A stretch of 64,000 bases of DNA from Chloroflexi bacterium AL-N1 (GTDB lineage Bacteria; Chloroflexota; Chloroflexia; Chloroflexales; Roseiflexaceae). Where the stretch lies: the NCBI GenBank assembly GCA_013122435.1, contig WYDT01000007.1:1-64000 (forward strand), in the 5' to 3' direction. The notes under the pieces are model-generated. The model saw only the letters and a list, made by a program, of their open reading frames with translations, ran no database searches and was not told where the DNA came from. This document shows positions 8,896 to 17,930 of this stretch, in pieces (position 1 is the first letter of the stretch; the number at the start of each line of letters is the position of its first letter). A program made the translations under genes and the position numbers.

Positions 8896-10644
8896 ATGTC
8901 AGAAGAACGCACTGGTGCACAAATCATGTGTGAGGCGCTGATCCGCGAGGGAGTGGATGTGATGTTTGGTATCCCTGGTGGCGCTATCATGCCATTCTAT
9001 TACGCAATGTGGGAATATCGTGAGCAGTTGCGTCACATACTCTGTCGTCACGAACAGGGTGCTGGACATGCTGCTGAGGGTTATGCGCGCACGACCGGTA
9101 GAGTAGGGGTGTGTATTGGGACCAGTGGTCCTGGTGCTACCAACCTTGTGACGCCCATTGCAGATGCAATGATGGATAGTACACCACTGCTGGCTATCAC
9201 CGGCCAGGTTGGGAGCCATGTGCTGGGGAAGGATGCCTTCCAGGAGACCGACATTACTGGTATCACCATGCCGATCACCAAGCACAATTATCTGGTAAAG
9301 AATGTAGATGAGCTGGCCTATGTGATCAAAGAGGCTATTCATATTGCTACGACGGGACGCCCAGGACCGGTGTTAGTTGATATTACTAAGGACGCCCAAA
9401 TCGCTCGTACGATCCCCGTATGGGATCAACAGATCAATTTACCAGGCTATAAGCCAACGTATACAGGCAATCGCAAGCAAATTCGCGAGGCCATCAAGCT
9501 GCTTGCTAACGCGAAAAAGCCACTCATCATGGCCGGGAATGGCGTAATTATGGCTAATGCGTCTGAAGAATTGCGCGCTTTCGCTGAACGCACCCGCATC
9601 CCAGTTATCACGACACTTCATGGTATTGGGTCCTTCCCCGAAGACCATCCATTGAGCATTGGTATGCCTGGTATGCATGGCTGGGTACATGTCAATCGTG
9701 CGATTCAGGAATGTGATGTACTGTTCAACATTGGTGGGCGCTTTGATGACCGTGTGACCGGCAAGGCATCGACGTTTGCCCCCAACGCACAGGTCATTCA
9801 CGTCGATATCGATCCATCGGAGATTGGGAAGAACGTGAAAGTAACTGTTCCGGTTGTTGGCGATGCACGAGTGGTGTTGCAGGCTTTACTGGAAGATTTG
9901 CCTGATCAGGCGGAATTGGCAGCTTTGTACGGGAATGCAAGTGATTGGATGGAGCACATCCGCGAGATGCAATCCAAACATCAGCATAAACAACAGTATC
10001 TCAACCGTCCCGATACGTCTCAGTTGATGCCACACGATGTGTATGACGCCATGACCCGTATCCTGAATGACCGTGGTAATTATCGCATTGCGACCGATGT
10101 AGGTCAGCACCAGATGTGGGCCGCCCAACTGATCGATTGGTACAGCCCACGCACACACATCACAAGTGGTGGTGCAGGAACGATGGGCTTTGCCGTCCCT
10201 GCAGCGATGGGTGTTGCGGTTGCACATCCAAACGATGTGGTGTGGGCTATCGCCGGAGATGGTGGCTTCCAGATGACGAATCAAGAAATGGCCACCATTG
10301 TTCAAGAGGGTATCAAGAATGTCAAGGTTGCGGTGATCAACAATGGATATCTGGGGATGGTGCGCCAGTGGCAGGAGCTATTTGAGAACAAACGCTACAG
10401 TGGTACACCGCTGAGTGGGCCAGATTTTGCACGTCTTGCGGAGGCGTATGGTTGGAAGGGCATCACTGTGGAACAGATGGATCAGGTTGAAGGTGCGATT
10501 AACGAGGCGTATGCTCACGATGGTCCTGTGCTGATCGATTTCCGCGTTGAGCGTGAGGTGAATGTCTTCCCGATGGTGCCACAGAACAAGGGTATTCACG
10601 AGATGCTCACCGAGGCACCCGAATCTGAGACGGTAACTACGTAG
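8896..10644 (+). CDS. ilvB: Acetolactate synthase, large (catalytic) subunit
   Basis: This 582-residue enzyme depends on thiamine diphosphate (TPP) and FAD. It condenses two pyruvates, or pyruvate with 2-ketobutyrate, in the first common step of branched-chain synthesis. AGGAGG at 8882-8887 sits 8 bases before ATG 8896, which decides the start over ATG 8866. It shows the N-terminal VMFGIPGGAIMPFYYA motif and the catalytic Glu in CRHEQGAGHAAEGYAR. The TPP-binding GDGGFQMTNQE...NN motif lies near the C-terminus. ilvN, the regulatory subunit, follows 76 bases later. Confidence 0.96.
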   Translation: MSEERTGAQIMCEALIREGVDVMFGIPGGAIMPFYYAMWEYREQLRHILCRHEQGAGHAAEGYARTTGRVGVCIGTSGPGATNLVTPIADAMMDSTPLLAITGQVGSHVLGKDAFQETDITGITMPITKHNYLVKNVDELAYVIKEAIHIATTGRPGPVLVDITKDAQIARTIPVWDQQINLPGYKPTYTGNRKQIREAIKLLANAKKPLIMAGNGVIMANASEELRAFAERTRIPVITTLHGIGSFPEDHPLSIGMPGMHGWVHVNRAIQECDVLFNIGGRFDDRVTGKASTFAPNAQVIHVDIDPSEIGKNVKVTVPVVGDARVVLQALLEDLPDQAELAALYGNASDWMEHIREMQSKHQHKQQYLNRPDTSQLMPHDVYDAMTRILNDRGNYRIATDVGQHQMWAAQLIDWYSPRTHITSGGAGTMGFAVPAAMGVAVAHPNDVVWAIAGDGGFQMTNQEMATIVQEGIKNVKVAVINNGYLGMVRQWQELFENKRYSGTPLSGPDFARLAEAYGWKGITVEQMDQVEGAINEAYAHDGPVLIDFRVEREVNVFPMVPQNKGIHEMLTEAPESETVTT

Positions 10645-10720
10645 TATTGTGCTGTGCTGTAACTTGCAATATCGTTTAATTGGCATTATCTGTGTAAGTC
10701 AACACATAAGGAGCAATTCG

Positions 10721-11266
10721 TTGAAAAAACATACAATCATCGCGCTCATGCAAGATCAACCAGGGGTGCTTACCCGTGCAGTAGGTCTTTTTCGCCGCCG
10801 GGGGTACAACATAGAAAGCCTTGCGGTTGGTCATAGTGAGATGACTGGCATCAGCCGTATGACGGTTGTCGTTGAGTCGGATGATATTGAGCAGGTGACC
10901 AAACAACTCTATCGACTGGTAGAGATGGTTAAGGTTAGCGATGTGACTGAAGATCCGACGGTTGAACGTGAAATGGTATTGGTGAAGGTGAGTGCGGTTG
11001 GGGCGGTTCGTCCCGAGATTGTCTCCATGGCCAGCGTCTTTGATGCAAAGATTGTCGACGTTGGTGTGCGTTCCATGGTGATCGAGATGACGGGCGCCCC
11101 TGCAAAGGTAGAGAATTTTATCGAGGTCATTCGTCCATTTGGTATCAAAGAAATGATGCGTACCGGACGGATTGCCATGGTGCGTGGTATCCGTACACAC
11201 CAGGCACCAAGTACACAGGAAGTCAGTAATGGCCAGGCAGTTGAGTCTGTTGCGACCCTGAATTAG
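10721..11266 (+). CDS. ilvN: Acetolactate synthase, small (regulatory) subunit
   Basis: This 181-residue subunit confers valine feedback inhibition on IlvB and raises its activity. The start is taken as TTG 10721, placed 7 bases after AAGGAG (10708-10713), because the protein then begins with the family-typical KKHTIIALMQDQPGVLTR. An N-terminal ACT domain is visible (DQPGVLTRAVGLFRRRGYNI), followed by the C-terminal ALS_ss domain (GRIAMVRG near the end). An upstream frame start at 10649 has no site and would add a non-homologous extension. Confidence 0.94.
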   Translation: MKKHTIIALMQDQPGVLTRAVGLFRRRGYNIESLAVGHSEMTGISRMTVVVESDDIEQVTKQLYRLVEMVKVSDVTEDPTVEREMVLVKVSAVGAVRPEIVSMASVFDAKIVDVGVRSMVIEMTGAPAKVENFIEVIRPFGIKEMMRTGRIAMVRGIRTHQAPSTQEVSNGQAVESVATLN

Positions 11267-11301
11267 TTTGTAGCAGTCTATATGTATAAAGGAGAAACGC
11301 C

Positions 11302-11448
11302 ATGACAACGCTGCAATGTAATGTTTCCGTTGATATGACCGATTATGAAGTTGTTGCGATGAGTGAGGGTGGTACGGATGAGTATACGGAGGAAGATGGT
11401 GTTGATTGGTGTGCTTGGTGGGCTGATTACGCCGAGGCGATGGAGTAA
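11302..11448 (+). CDS. Small acidic protein encoded between ilvN and ilvC
   Basis: This is a 48-codon frame starting at ATG 11302 with a near-ideal AAAGGAGA eight bases upstream, lying wholly between ilvN and ilvC. The product begins MTTLQCNVSV, is strongly acidic, and ends with an aromatic, acidic tail (DWCAWWADYAEAME) containing three Trp. I do not recognise it. The strong ribosome binding site and the tidy fit between two operon genes argue that it is translated. It could be a small protein acting on the pathway enzymes or a translated spacer. It is not Leu/Val/Ile-rich and no terminator follows it, so it is probably not a second attenuator. Confidence 0.55.
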   Translation: MTTLQCNVSVDMTDYEVVAMSEGGTDEYTEEDGVDWCAWWADYAEAME

Positions 11449-11481
11449 TTTCTGATTTGTAATCCTGAAAATGAGGATATT

Positions 11482-12504
11482 ATGGCGCAACTTTACTATG
11501 AGAATAATGCTGATCTAGATCGCCTTCGTAACAAGGCTATCGCTATCATCGGCTTTGGTAGTCAGGGTCATGCCCATGCACTCAATCTGAAAGAGAGTGG
11601 GTTGGATGTACGGGTTGGTTTGTATGAAGGATCAAAGAGTCGGGCCAAAGCAGAGGCCGTCGGTCTCACGGTCAAATCGGTCGCGGATGCCACACGTGAG
11701 GCCCAGATTGTGACGATTGCCCTGCCAGATACGGTACAGGCATCCGTCTATCGGGATGAGATTGCACCCCATATGAGTACAGGTAAAACGTTGGTGTTTA
11801 TCCATGGCTTTAACATTCGCTATGGGCAGATTGTACCATCTGAGGGTGTTGATGTCAGTATGGTTGCACCCAAAGCCCCCGGCCATCGTGTGCGCGAGGT
11901 GTATACGCAGGGTGGTGGCGTACCCGCACTGGTTGCCGTCCATCAGGATGCGTCTGGCCATGCCTTTGAAGACGCACTGGCCTATGGCAAAGGGTTGGGC
12001 TGTGCACGTGCTGGTCTCCTCAAGACGACCTTTACCGAAGAAACCGAAACCGATCTGTTTGGTGAGCAGGCTGTGTTGTGTGGTGGTGTTTCAGCATTGG
12101 TCAAGGCTGGTTTTGAAACACTGATCGAAGCTGGGTATCAGCCAGAAGTTGCCTACTTTGAGTGTATGCACGAACTAAAACTTATCGTCGATCTGTTCTA
12201 TCAGGGCGGCCTCAACTACATGCGGTATTCGGTCTCTGACACGGCTGAATTTGGTGATTATGTTGCTGGCTCACAGATTATTAACGATCAGACACGTGCA
12301 GCCATGCGGACATTGCTGGCCGATATTCAGAGTGGGGCCTTTGCCGAAGAGTGGATCGAGGAGAATAATACCGGACGATCCCGCTTCAATGCTATGCGGA
12401 CACAGGATTCGAACCATTCTATTGAGCAGGTAGGCCGTGAATTGCGGAAGATGATGCCGTTTGTAAATCCTAAAGAAGTAACGCCCGGACAAGGTGGAGC
12501 TTGA
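11482..12504 (+). CDS. ilvC: Ketol-acid reductoisomerase
   Basis: This 340-residue class I KARI isomerises and reduces acetolactate and acetohydroxybutyrate to the dihydroxy acids used by IlvD. The N-terminal Rossmann motif is [19 protein letters not shown]. The cofactor-specificity loop reads [14 protein letters not shown], the short-loop type. The knotted C-terminal domain carries the Mg-binding region ([15 protein letters not shown] and [12 protein letters not shown]). Codon 1 at 11482 follows a weak GAGGA. The terminator-like hairpin 12509-12541 follows directly. Confidence 0.96.
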   Translation: MAQLYYENNADLDRLRNKAIAIIGFGSQGHAHALNLKESGLDVRVGLYEGSKSRAKAEAVGLTVKSVADATREAQIVTIALPDTVQASVYRDEIAPHMSTGKTLVFIHGFNIRYGQIVPSEGVDVSMVAPKAPGHRVREVYTQGGGVPALVAVHQDASGHAFEDALAYGKGLGCARAGLLKTTFTEETETDLFGEQAVLCGGVSALVKAGFETLIEAGYQPEVAYFECMHELKLIVDLFYQGGLNYMRYSVSDTAEFGDYVAGSQIINDQTRAAMRTLLADIQSGAFAEEWIEENNTGRSRFNAMRTQDSNHSIEQVGRELRKMMPFVNPKEVTPGQGGA

Positions 12505-12508
12505 TATG

Positions 12509-12541
12509 AACCGAGAGCCGAGACAGCAGTTCTCGGTTTTT
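12509..12541 (+). terminator. Intra-operon terminator-like hairpin before leuA
   Basis: AACCGAGA (12509-12516) pairs with TCTCGGTT (12531-12538), followed by a T-run to 12541. A second CCGAGA (12518-12523) can pair with the same TCTCGG instead, giving two mutually exclusive hairpins. It could lower leuA-and-downstream expression relative to ilvDBNC. Confidence 0.65.
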
Positions 12542-12561
12542 AGTGTAAGGAGCAATCTACA

Positions 12562-14235
12562 ATGGAGGATCATGTACGTATTTTTGATACGACACTACGT
12601 GATGGTGAACAGGCGCCTGGCTGCACCATGACTCTGGAAGAGAAACTAGAGGTTGCACATCAGCTTGCACGTCTGGGAGTTGATATTATCGAATCCGGTT
12701 TTCCGGCGGCGTCACCCGGCGATTGGGCATCGGTGCATCAGATTGCCCGTGAGGTTGGCACACCCGATGGCCCAGTGATCGCGGCCCTTGCTCGTGCCAA
12801 TAAGGATGATATCGACAAAGCATGGATGGCCATTCAGCCCGCAGCCAAAAAACGCATTCACACCTTCATATCGACCTCTGATATTCATATCGAGCATCAG
12901 CTACGTTCGACACGTGAAGCCGTGTTAGCACAGGCCCGTGAAATGGTCCGTTATGCGTGTTCCTTATGCGAAGATGTCGAGTTTTCACCGATGGATGCCA
13001 GCCGATCTGATCTGAATTATATGTACCAGGTGCTTGCGGCAGCCGTAGAGGAAGGTGCTACAACGCTCAATATTCCCGACACGGTTGGGTATGCTACTCC
13101 CGAGGAATACGGCGCGATGATTGCTGGCATTCGTGAGCAGGTCCCTGGTGGGGATCAGGTTATTCTTTCGACCCACTGCCACGATGATCTGGGCATGGCC
13201 GTGGCCAACAGCCTGGCGGGTGTACGGGCCGGGGCCCGCCAGATTGAGTGCACTATCAACGGCATTGGTGAGCGTGCGGGCAATGCTTCGCTCGAAGAGG
13301 TGGTGATGGCGTTGCATACCCGTTCACAGTTCTTTGATTTGAACACACATATCAATACCAAAGAGCTGGCACGCAGTAGCCGTTTGATTAGTACGTTTAC
13401 GGGTGTGATTGTGCCGCCAAACAAAGCTGTGGTTGGTGCCAATGCCTTTGCACACGAGTCCGGCATTCATCAGGATGGCATCCTGAAGAATCGTATGACC
13501 TACGAGATTATGAGTGCCGAGACCGTGGGGTTGGACGGCAACTTACTCGTATTGGGCAAACACAGTGGTCGCCACGCCTTTCGTAAGCATGTCGAGGCGT
13601 TAGGGTATCAACTTGATGATGAGGACTTCCAGGAAATTTTTGTTCACTTTAAGGAACTGTGTGATAAGAAAAAGCACGTTGATGACCGTGACATTGAAGC
13701 ACTCATCGCTGGTGGTACACAACACACTCCTGAAATTTACAAAATGGAGCATGTGCAGGTTAATTGCGGTACAAATATGACACCATCGGCAACCGTGCGT
13801 CTACGTGGCCCTGATGAACAAGCGTACACAAATAGCGCACATGGCACTGGACCGGTAGACGCGATCTATAAAGCAATCAATACCATCGTGGGTCGCCCGA
13901 ATGAGTTGACCGAGTTCTCAATCAATGCGATTACCGAAGGTCTGGACGCTGTTGCTGAGGTTACGGTACGTATTCGCGAACAAGGCGCTCGCGAAGAAGA
14001 TAGTAAAACGAGTGTGAGCCATCGACGTGGGCCGCCGATCTATAGCGGGTACGGTGTGAATACCGACACCATCGTTGCGGCTGCGGAAGCATATCTCGGC
14101 GCGTTGAACAAAATGCTGGCGGCCCGGCAGGAGCGTCTCAAGGCCGAGGCTGCCGCCTATGCGTCCGGCTACGACGCTGATGTACCGCAATATGCGACGG
14201 ACACCTTCAATACCAGTGTTAGTAACAACACATAG
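12562..14235 (+). CDS. leuA: 2-isopropylmalate synthase
   Basis: This 557-residue enzyme condenses acetyl-CoA with 2-ketoisovalerate, the committed step to leucine. The catalytic TIM barrel starts with IFDTTLRDGEQAPGCTM and contains the metal-ligand STHCHDDLGMA and HESGIHQDGILK motifs. It is followed by a linker with HSGRHAF and the C-terminal leucine-sensing regulatory domain. AAGGAG lies upstream of ATG 12562. A paralogous DRE-TIM enzyme, cimA, lies 3 kb downstream; the HESGIHQDG motif and full regulatory domain identify this copy as LeuA. Confidence 0.95.
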   Translation: MEDHVRIFDTTLRDGEQAPGCTMTLEEKLEVAHQLARLGVDIIESGFPAASPGDWASVHQIAREVGTPDGPVIAALARANKDDIDKAWMAIQPAAKKRIHTFISTSDIHIEHQLRSTREAVLAQAREMVRYACSLCEDVEFSPMDASRSDLNYMYQVLAAAVEEGATTLNIPDTVGYATPEEYGAMIAGIREQVPGGDQVILSTHCHDDLGMAVANSLAGVRAGARQIECTINGIGERAGNASLEEVVMALHTRSQFFDLNTHINTKELARSSRLISTFTGVIVPPNKAVVGANAFAHESGIHQDGILKNRMTYEIMSAETVGLDGNLLVLGKHSGRHAFRKHVEALGYQLDDEDFQEIFVHFKELCDKKKHVDDRDIEALIAGGTQHTPEIYKMEHVQVNCGTNMTPSATVRLRGPDEQAYTNSAHGTGPVDAIYKAINTIVGRPNELTEFSINAITEGLDAVAEVTVRIREQGAREEDSKTSVSHRRGPPIYSGYGVNTDTIVAAAEAYLGALNKMLAARQERLKAEAAAYASGYDADVPQYATDTFNTSVSNNT

Positions 14236-14246
14236 GAGTGGTGAAC

Positions 14247-15101
14247 GTGTCGACAACACCTGCAGGATCAACAATTGCTTATTTAGGACCACCCGGTACG
14301 TTTAGTGAGGCGGCGGCCCTCGCGTACGGGGGGAAGGATGTGACGCTTTTACCGCTTCCCAGTATTCCCGCTGTTGTGACAGCTATCGAGACAGGCGCGG
14401 CTACGGTAGGAGTGCTGCCGATCGAGAATGTGCTCGAAGGAAGTGTCACAACGACCCTCGATCTGCTGATCCACGAGACGGATCTCCAGATCGCCGGTGA
14501 GACGGTGGTTCCGATTCGGCATTATCTCGCTGCACAATCGGGTATAGCCTTACCTCAGATTGAGGTGCTTTACGCGCATCCGCAATCGTTGGGGCAATGT
14601 CGTCGCTTTGTGGAGCGCTGCTTACCAAGTGCGGCCACGATTGCATCACTGAGCAATAGCGCAGCTCCCAAAGAGGCGTTGGCAGATGCGCGCCCCGCTG
14701 CGGCGATCTGTACCCTGCGCGCTGCCGAGTTGTCGGGTGCCGCCATACTCACGCAGGACATCCAGGATCGGTCGCACAATGTGACGCGGTTTATCGCGCT
14801 GGGTCGACAGGATAACGGACAAACCGGTGACGATAAAACGAGTTTCTGTTTTGGTTTTCGTGAAGATCGCGCAGGTGTGCTGATTGAAGCACTGCAAGTG
14901 TTGGCTCAGGGACAGATCAACATGACCAAACTGGAGTCGCGTCCCTCAAAAGATGTGCTGGGACAGTACATCTTTCTGGTCGATATCAATGGCCACCGTC
15001 GTGATGAGCAGATAGCACGCGCTCTAGAACACATTCAGGGACAGACTGGTTTTTTCAAAATCTTTGGCAGCTATCCGCGATACGTACTGGTTGAAGAGTA
15101 G
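14247..15101 (+). CDS. pheA: Prephenate dehydratase
   Basis: This 284-residue monofunctional enzyme converts prephenate to phenylpyruvate for phenylalanine synthesis. It has the N-terminal AYLGPPGTFSEAA motif, the catalytic TRF motif (HNVTRFIALG) and a C-terminal ACT domain with KLESRPSKD (phenylalanine sensing). GTG 14247 is chosen because AGGAG (14234-14238) lies 8 bases upstream; it overlaps the leuA stop codon region. GTG 14238 and 14241 overlap the binding site itself. Its place between leuA and cimA is unusual, since the pathway is aromatic rather than branched-chain. No chorismate mutase domain is present. Confidence 0.93.
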   Translation: MSTTPAGSTIAYLGPPGTFSEAAALAYGGKDVTLLPLPSIPAVVTAIETGAATVGVLPIENVLEGSVTTTLDLLIHETDLQIAGETVVPIRHYLAAQSGIALPQIEVLYAHPQSLGQCRRFVERCLPSAATIASLSNSAAPKEALADARPAAAICTLRAAELSGAAILTQDIQDRSHNVTRFIALGRQDNGQTGDDKTSFCFGFREDRAGVLIEALQVLAQGQINMTKLESRPSKDVLGQYIFLVDINGHRRDEQIARALEHIQGQTGFFKIFGSYPRYVLVEE

Positions 15102-15123
15102 CGACATGCTACAAGGAGTCGCA

Positions 15124-15195
15124 ATGGTTTTTGTATTGGAGGTAGAACCGACAGTCGCTCACTACGAGCGGCTGCCCGCCATTCCACTGCACTAG
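15124..15195 (+). CDS. Possible 23-aa peptide between pheA and cimA
   Basis: AAGGAG at 15113-15118 is followed 5 bases later by ATG 15124 and a frame encoding MVFVLEVEPTVAHYERLPAI plus PLH, then TAG. Nothing else fills the 150-base gap between pheA and cimA. It may be a short regulatory frame or chance. The ribosome binding site is its main support. Confidence 0.3.
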   Translation: MVFVLEVEPTVAHYERLPAIPLH

Positions 15196-15254
15196 CACAC
15201 CATATTGATCGATGGTTATCTATTTCCTATTTCATCAAAGTCAAGGAGCTAGCA

Positions 15255-16892
15255 GTGTCTATTTTACTTTACGATACGACCCTTCGTGATGGCACACAGC
15301 GTGAAGGACTATCGCTCTCTGTTGAGGATAAACTCAAGATTGCCGATGAACTTGATGCGCTGGGTGTTCACTATATCGAAGGTGGGTGGCCTGGATCAAA
15401 CCCCAAAGATGCGGCTTTTTTCCAGCGTATTGCTGAAACCCCCTTACGTACAGCCAGGGTGGCGGCTTTTGGAAGCACACGACACGCCCACACCTCCTGT
15501 GAGGACGACGCCAACATCCGTGCATTGGTAGACGCACAAACCCCGGTCGTGACGCTGGTTGGTAAAAGTTCGGTTTTACACGTCGAGAAGGTTTTAGAAA
15601 CAACACGCGATGAGAACGTCCGCATGATTGCCGATAGTGTGGCCTATTTTAAGCAGATGGGCAAAGAGGTGGTGTACGATGCCGAGCACTTCTTTGATGG
15701 CTACAAACTGGATGCCGCATACACCTTGTCCACTCTTGCTGTGGCGGCTCAAGCTGGTGCAGATTGTTTAGTGTTGTGTGATACGAATGGCGGTTCACTG
15801 CCAGAAGAGGTGTCGCGAGCCGTACAGCATGTGCACGCGCATCTTGCAGCACAATACTCTGATGTAGCTGCTCTGCCTCGGTTTGGTATTCATACGCACA
15901 ATGATGGGGCGCTGGCGGTTGCCAATGCCATGGCCGCAGTGCAGGCCGGGTGTACCCACGTGCAAGGAACTATCAACGGGTACGGTGAGCGTTGTGGCAA
16001 CATGGATCTTATTCCACTGATTGCCAATCTGCAAATCAAACTGGGTTACGATTGTGTCGCACCTGAACAATTGCAGCGCCTGAGCGAAGTATCACACTAT
16101 GTGGCCGCCATCGCTAATCTGAACCCTGACTCACACGCGCCGTATGTGGGCCGTAGTGCGTTTGCCCACAAGGGTGGTATTCACGTTGCTGCGATTGCCA
16201 AAGTTGCTGAAAGCTATCAGCATATCGAGCCAGAACTAGTAGGGAACGAGTTGCGGGTTGTGGTGAGTGAGCTATCCGGTCGCGGCAATGTACGTATACG
16301 AGCAGAGGCCCTAGGCTTGCCGTTGAATGGTAATGAGCGTACAGTATTGCAACGTATCAAAGAACTTGAGAGCGACGGATTTCAATTTGAAGCCGCTGAA
16401 GGCTCTTTTGAGATGTTGATCCGCCGGGCCTCACCCGATTACCGTCCGCCTTTTACCTTGCTCGACTTTACCGTGATTGTTGAACAGCGTGGGAACAACG
16501 CTATGATGTCACAGGCCACCGTCAAGCTGCAGGTCGGTGATGAGCGTATGCACACCGCAGCGGAAGGCGATGGCCCCGTGAACGCCCTTGACCAGGCCAT
16601 CCGCAAAGCGTTAGTGCCACATTACCCCGAGTTGGCCGATGTCAAACTGGTTGACTACAAAGTGCGTATTATTGATGAGCATCTGGGGACGGCAGCAAAA
16701 CCACGTGTCATGATCGAATCGGCTCGTGGTGAGGAACGCTGGAGCACGGTTGGCTGCTCTGAGAATATTATCGAGGCGAGTTGGCAGGCCCTCTGGGATA
16801 GTCTGGAGCTGCCTCTCTTACGCTGGAGAGATGGCCAGCCTTCCGCAGCTGTTGATGGTCAGTCCCCAGACAATGTGCAGACCATCGTATAA
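15255..16892 (+). CDS. cimA: (R)-citramalate synthase
   Basis: This 545-residue DRE-TIM enzyme condenses acetyl-CoA and pyruvate to citramalate, giving 2-ketobutyrate for isoleucine without threonine deaminase. It starts at GTG 15255, 7 bases after AAGGAG. Motifs are LLYDTTLRDGTQREGLSLS, GIHTHNDGALAVANAMAAVQ and FAHKGGIHVAAIAKV. The TQREG signature and KGGIHV (rather than ESGIHQDG) match the citramalate-synthase subgroup rather than LeuA. A C-terminal regulatory domain is present. Downstream LeuC, LeuD and LeuB would serve both the leucine and citramalate routes. No threonine deaminase gene occurs in the window. Confidence 0.9.
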   Translation: MSILLYDTTLRDGTQREGLSLSVEDKLKIADELDALGVHYIEGGWPGSNPKDAAFFQRIAETPLRTARVAAFGSTRHAHTSCEDDANIRALVDAQTPVVTLVGKSSVLHVEKVLETTRDENVRMIADSVAYFKQMGKEVVYDAEHFFDGYKLDAAYTLSTLAVAAQAGADCLVLCDTNGGSLPEEVSRAVQHVHAHLAAQYSDVAALPRFGIHTHNDGALAVANAMAAVQAGCTHVQGTINGYGERCGNMDLIPLIANLQIKLGYDCVAPEQLQRLSEVSHYVAAIANLNPDSHAPYVGRSAFAHKGGIHVAAIAKVAESYQHIEPELVGNELRVVVSELSGRGNVRIRAEALGLPLNGNERTVLQRIKELESDGFQFEAAEGSFEMLIRRASPDYRPPFTLLDFTVIVEQRGNNAMMSQATVKLQVGDERMHTAAEGDGPVNALDQAIRKALVPHYPELADVKLVDYKVRIIDEHLGTAAKPRVMIESARGEERWSTVGCSENIIEASWQALWDSLELPLLRWRDGQPSAAVDGQSPDNVQTIV

Positions 16893-16937
16893 TACATATA
16901 CGGACAATGAATATGGCACAATGTAAGGAGGACTGTT

Positions 16938-17861
16938 ATGCCGATCACTCCCACTAAGTACATCTGGTTCAATGGCGAGCTGATTCCCTGGGAGAATGCA
17001 ACCGTGCATGTGATGTCACACGCACTGCACTATGGGTCGTCGGTGTTTGAAGGTATTCGCTGTTACCAAACACCCAAAGGCCCGGCGATTTTCCGGCTGA
17101 CGCCACACACACGCCGTCTGTTTGACTCGGCGAAAATCTATCGTATGGAATTGCCCTACAGTGTGGATGACATCAATGCCGCATGCAAAACAGTTATACG
17201 CGATAATGGGTTGACAAACGCGTATCTGCGACCACTGGTGTGGCGTGGATACGGTGAGATCGGCGTATTCCCTCTCAAAAATCCGGTTGAAATCATGGTC
17301 GCCGGGTTTGAATGGGGTGCCTATCTGGGTGCCGATGCGTTGGAAAATGGCATCGATGTGGCGGTCTCCTCGTGGTCGCGCGTGGCACCCAACACCATCC
17401 CAGCGATGGCGAAAGCGGGCGGCAACTATCTCTCCTCGCAGTTGATAGTGATGGAGGCCAATCGTCACGGCTATGTCGAAGGCATCGCGCTCGGCGTTGA
17501 TGGCAACATCAGTGAAGGTTCAGGCGAGAACCTGTTTTTGATTCGCGATGATATCGTGTATACCCCGCCTATCACCGCAGCATTATTGCCTGGTATCACC
17601 CGTGACGCCATCATGAAGATCGCCCACCAGCTTGGCTATGAAGTACGTGAGCAGAATCTTCCACGTGAGTCGCTCTATCTTGCTGATGAGTTGTTCTTTA
17701 CCGGAACGGCGGCGGAAGTTTCAGCCATTCGTTCGGTTGATCAGATACCGATTGGTTCTGGTAAGCGCGGCCCCATCACCACCGCTATCCAAGAGGCTTT
17801 CTTTGGCCTGTTCAGTGGTGAAACCGAAGATCGTTGGGGTTGGCTTGAGTATGTTGCATAG
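16938..17861 (+). CDS. ilvE: Branched-chain amino acid aminotransferase
   Basis: This 307-residue fold-type IV PLP enzyme transfers the final amino group to make Val, Leu and Ile. It begins with a family-typical [20 protein letters not shown] and [12 protein letters not shown]. The PLP lysine lies in [12 protein letters not shown], and the cofactor-phosphate region is [11 protein letters not shown] and [19 protein letters not shown] sits before ATG 16938. Confidence 0.95.
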   Translation: MPITPTKYIWFNGELIPWENATVHVMSHALHYGSSVFEGIRCYQTPKGPAIFRLTPHTRRLFDSAKIYRMELPYSVDDINAACKTVIRDNGLTNAYLRPLVWRGYGEIGVFPLKNPVEIMVAGFEWGAYLGADALENGIDVAVSSWSRVAPNTIPAMAKAGGNYLSSQLIVMEANRHGYVEGIALGVDGNISEGSGENLFLIRDDIVYTPPITAALLPGITRDAIMKIAHQLGYEVREQNLPRESLYLADELFFTGTAAEVSAIRSVDQIPIGSGKRGPITTAIQEAFFGLFSGETEDRWGWLEYVA

Positions 17862-17930
17862 GTAGACCTGACACTTGATGTCTTCATACAGGAAAGACAT
17901 GTATATAGTTCAATAATGGAGTACGAAACG

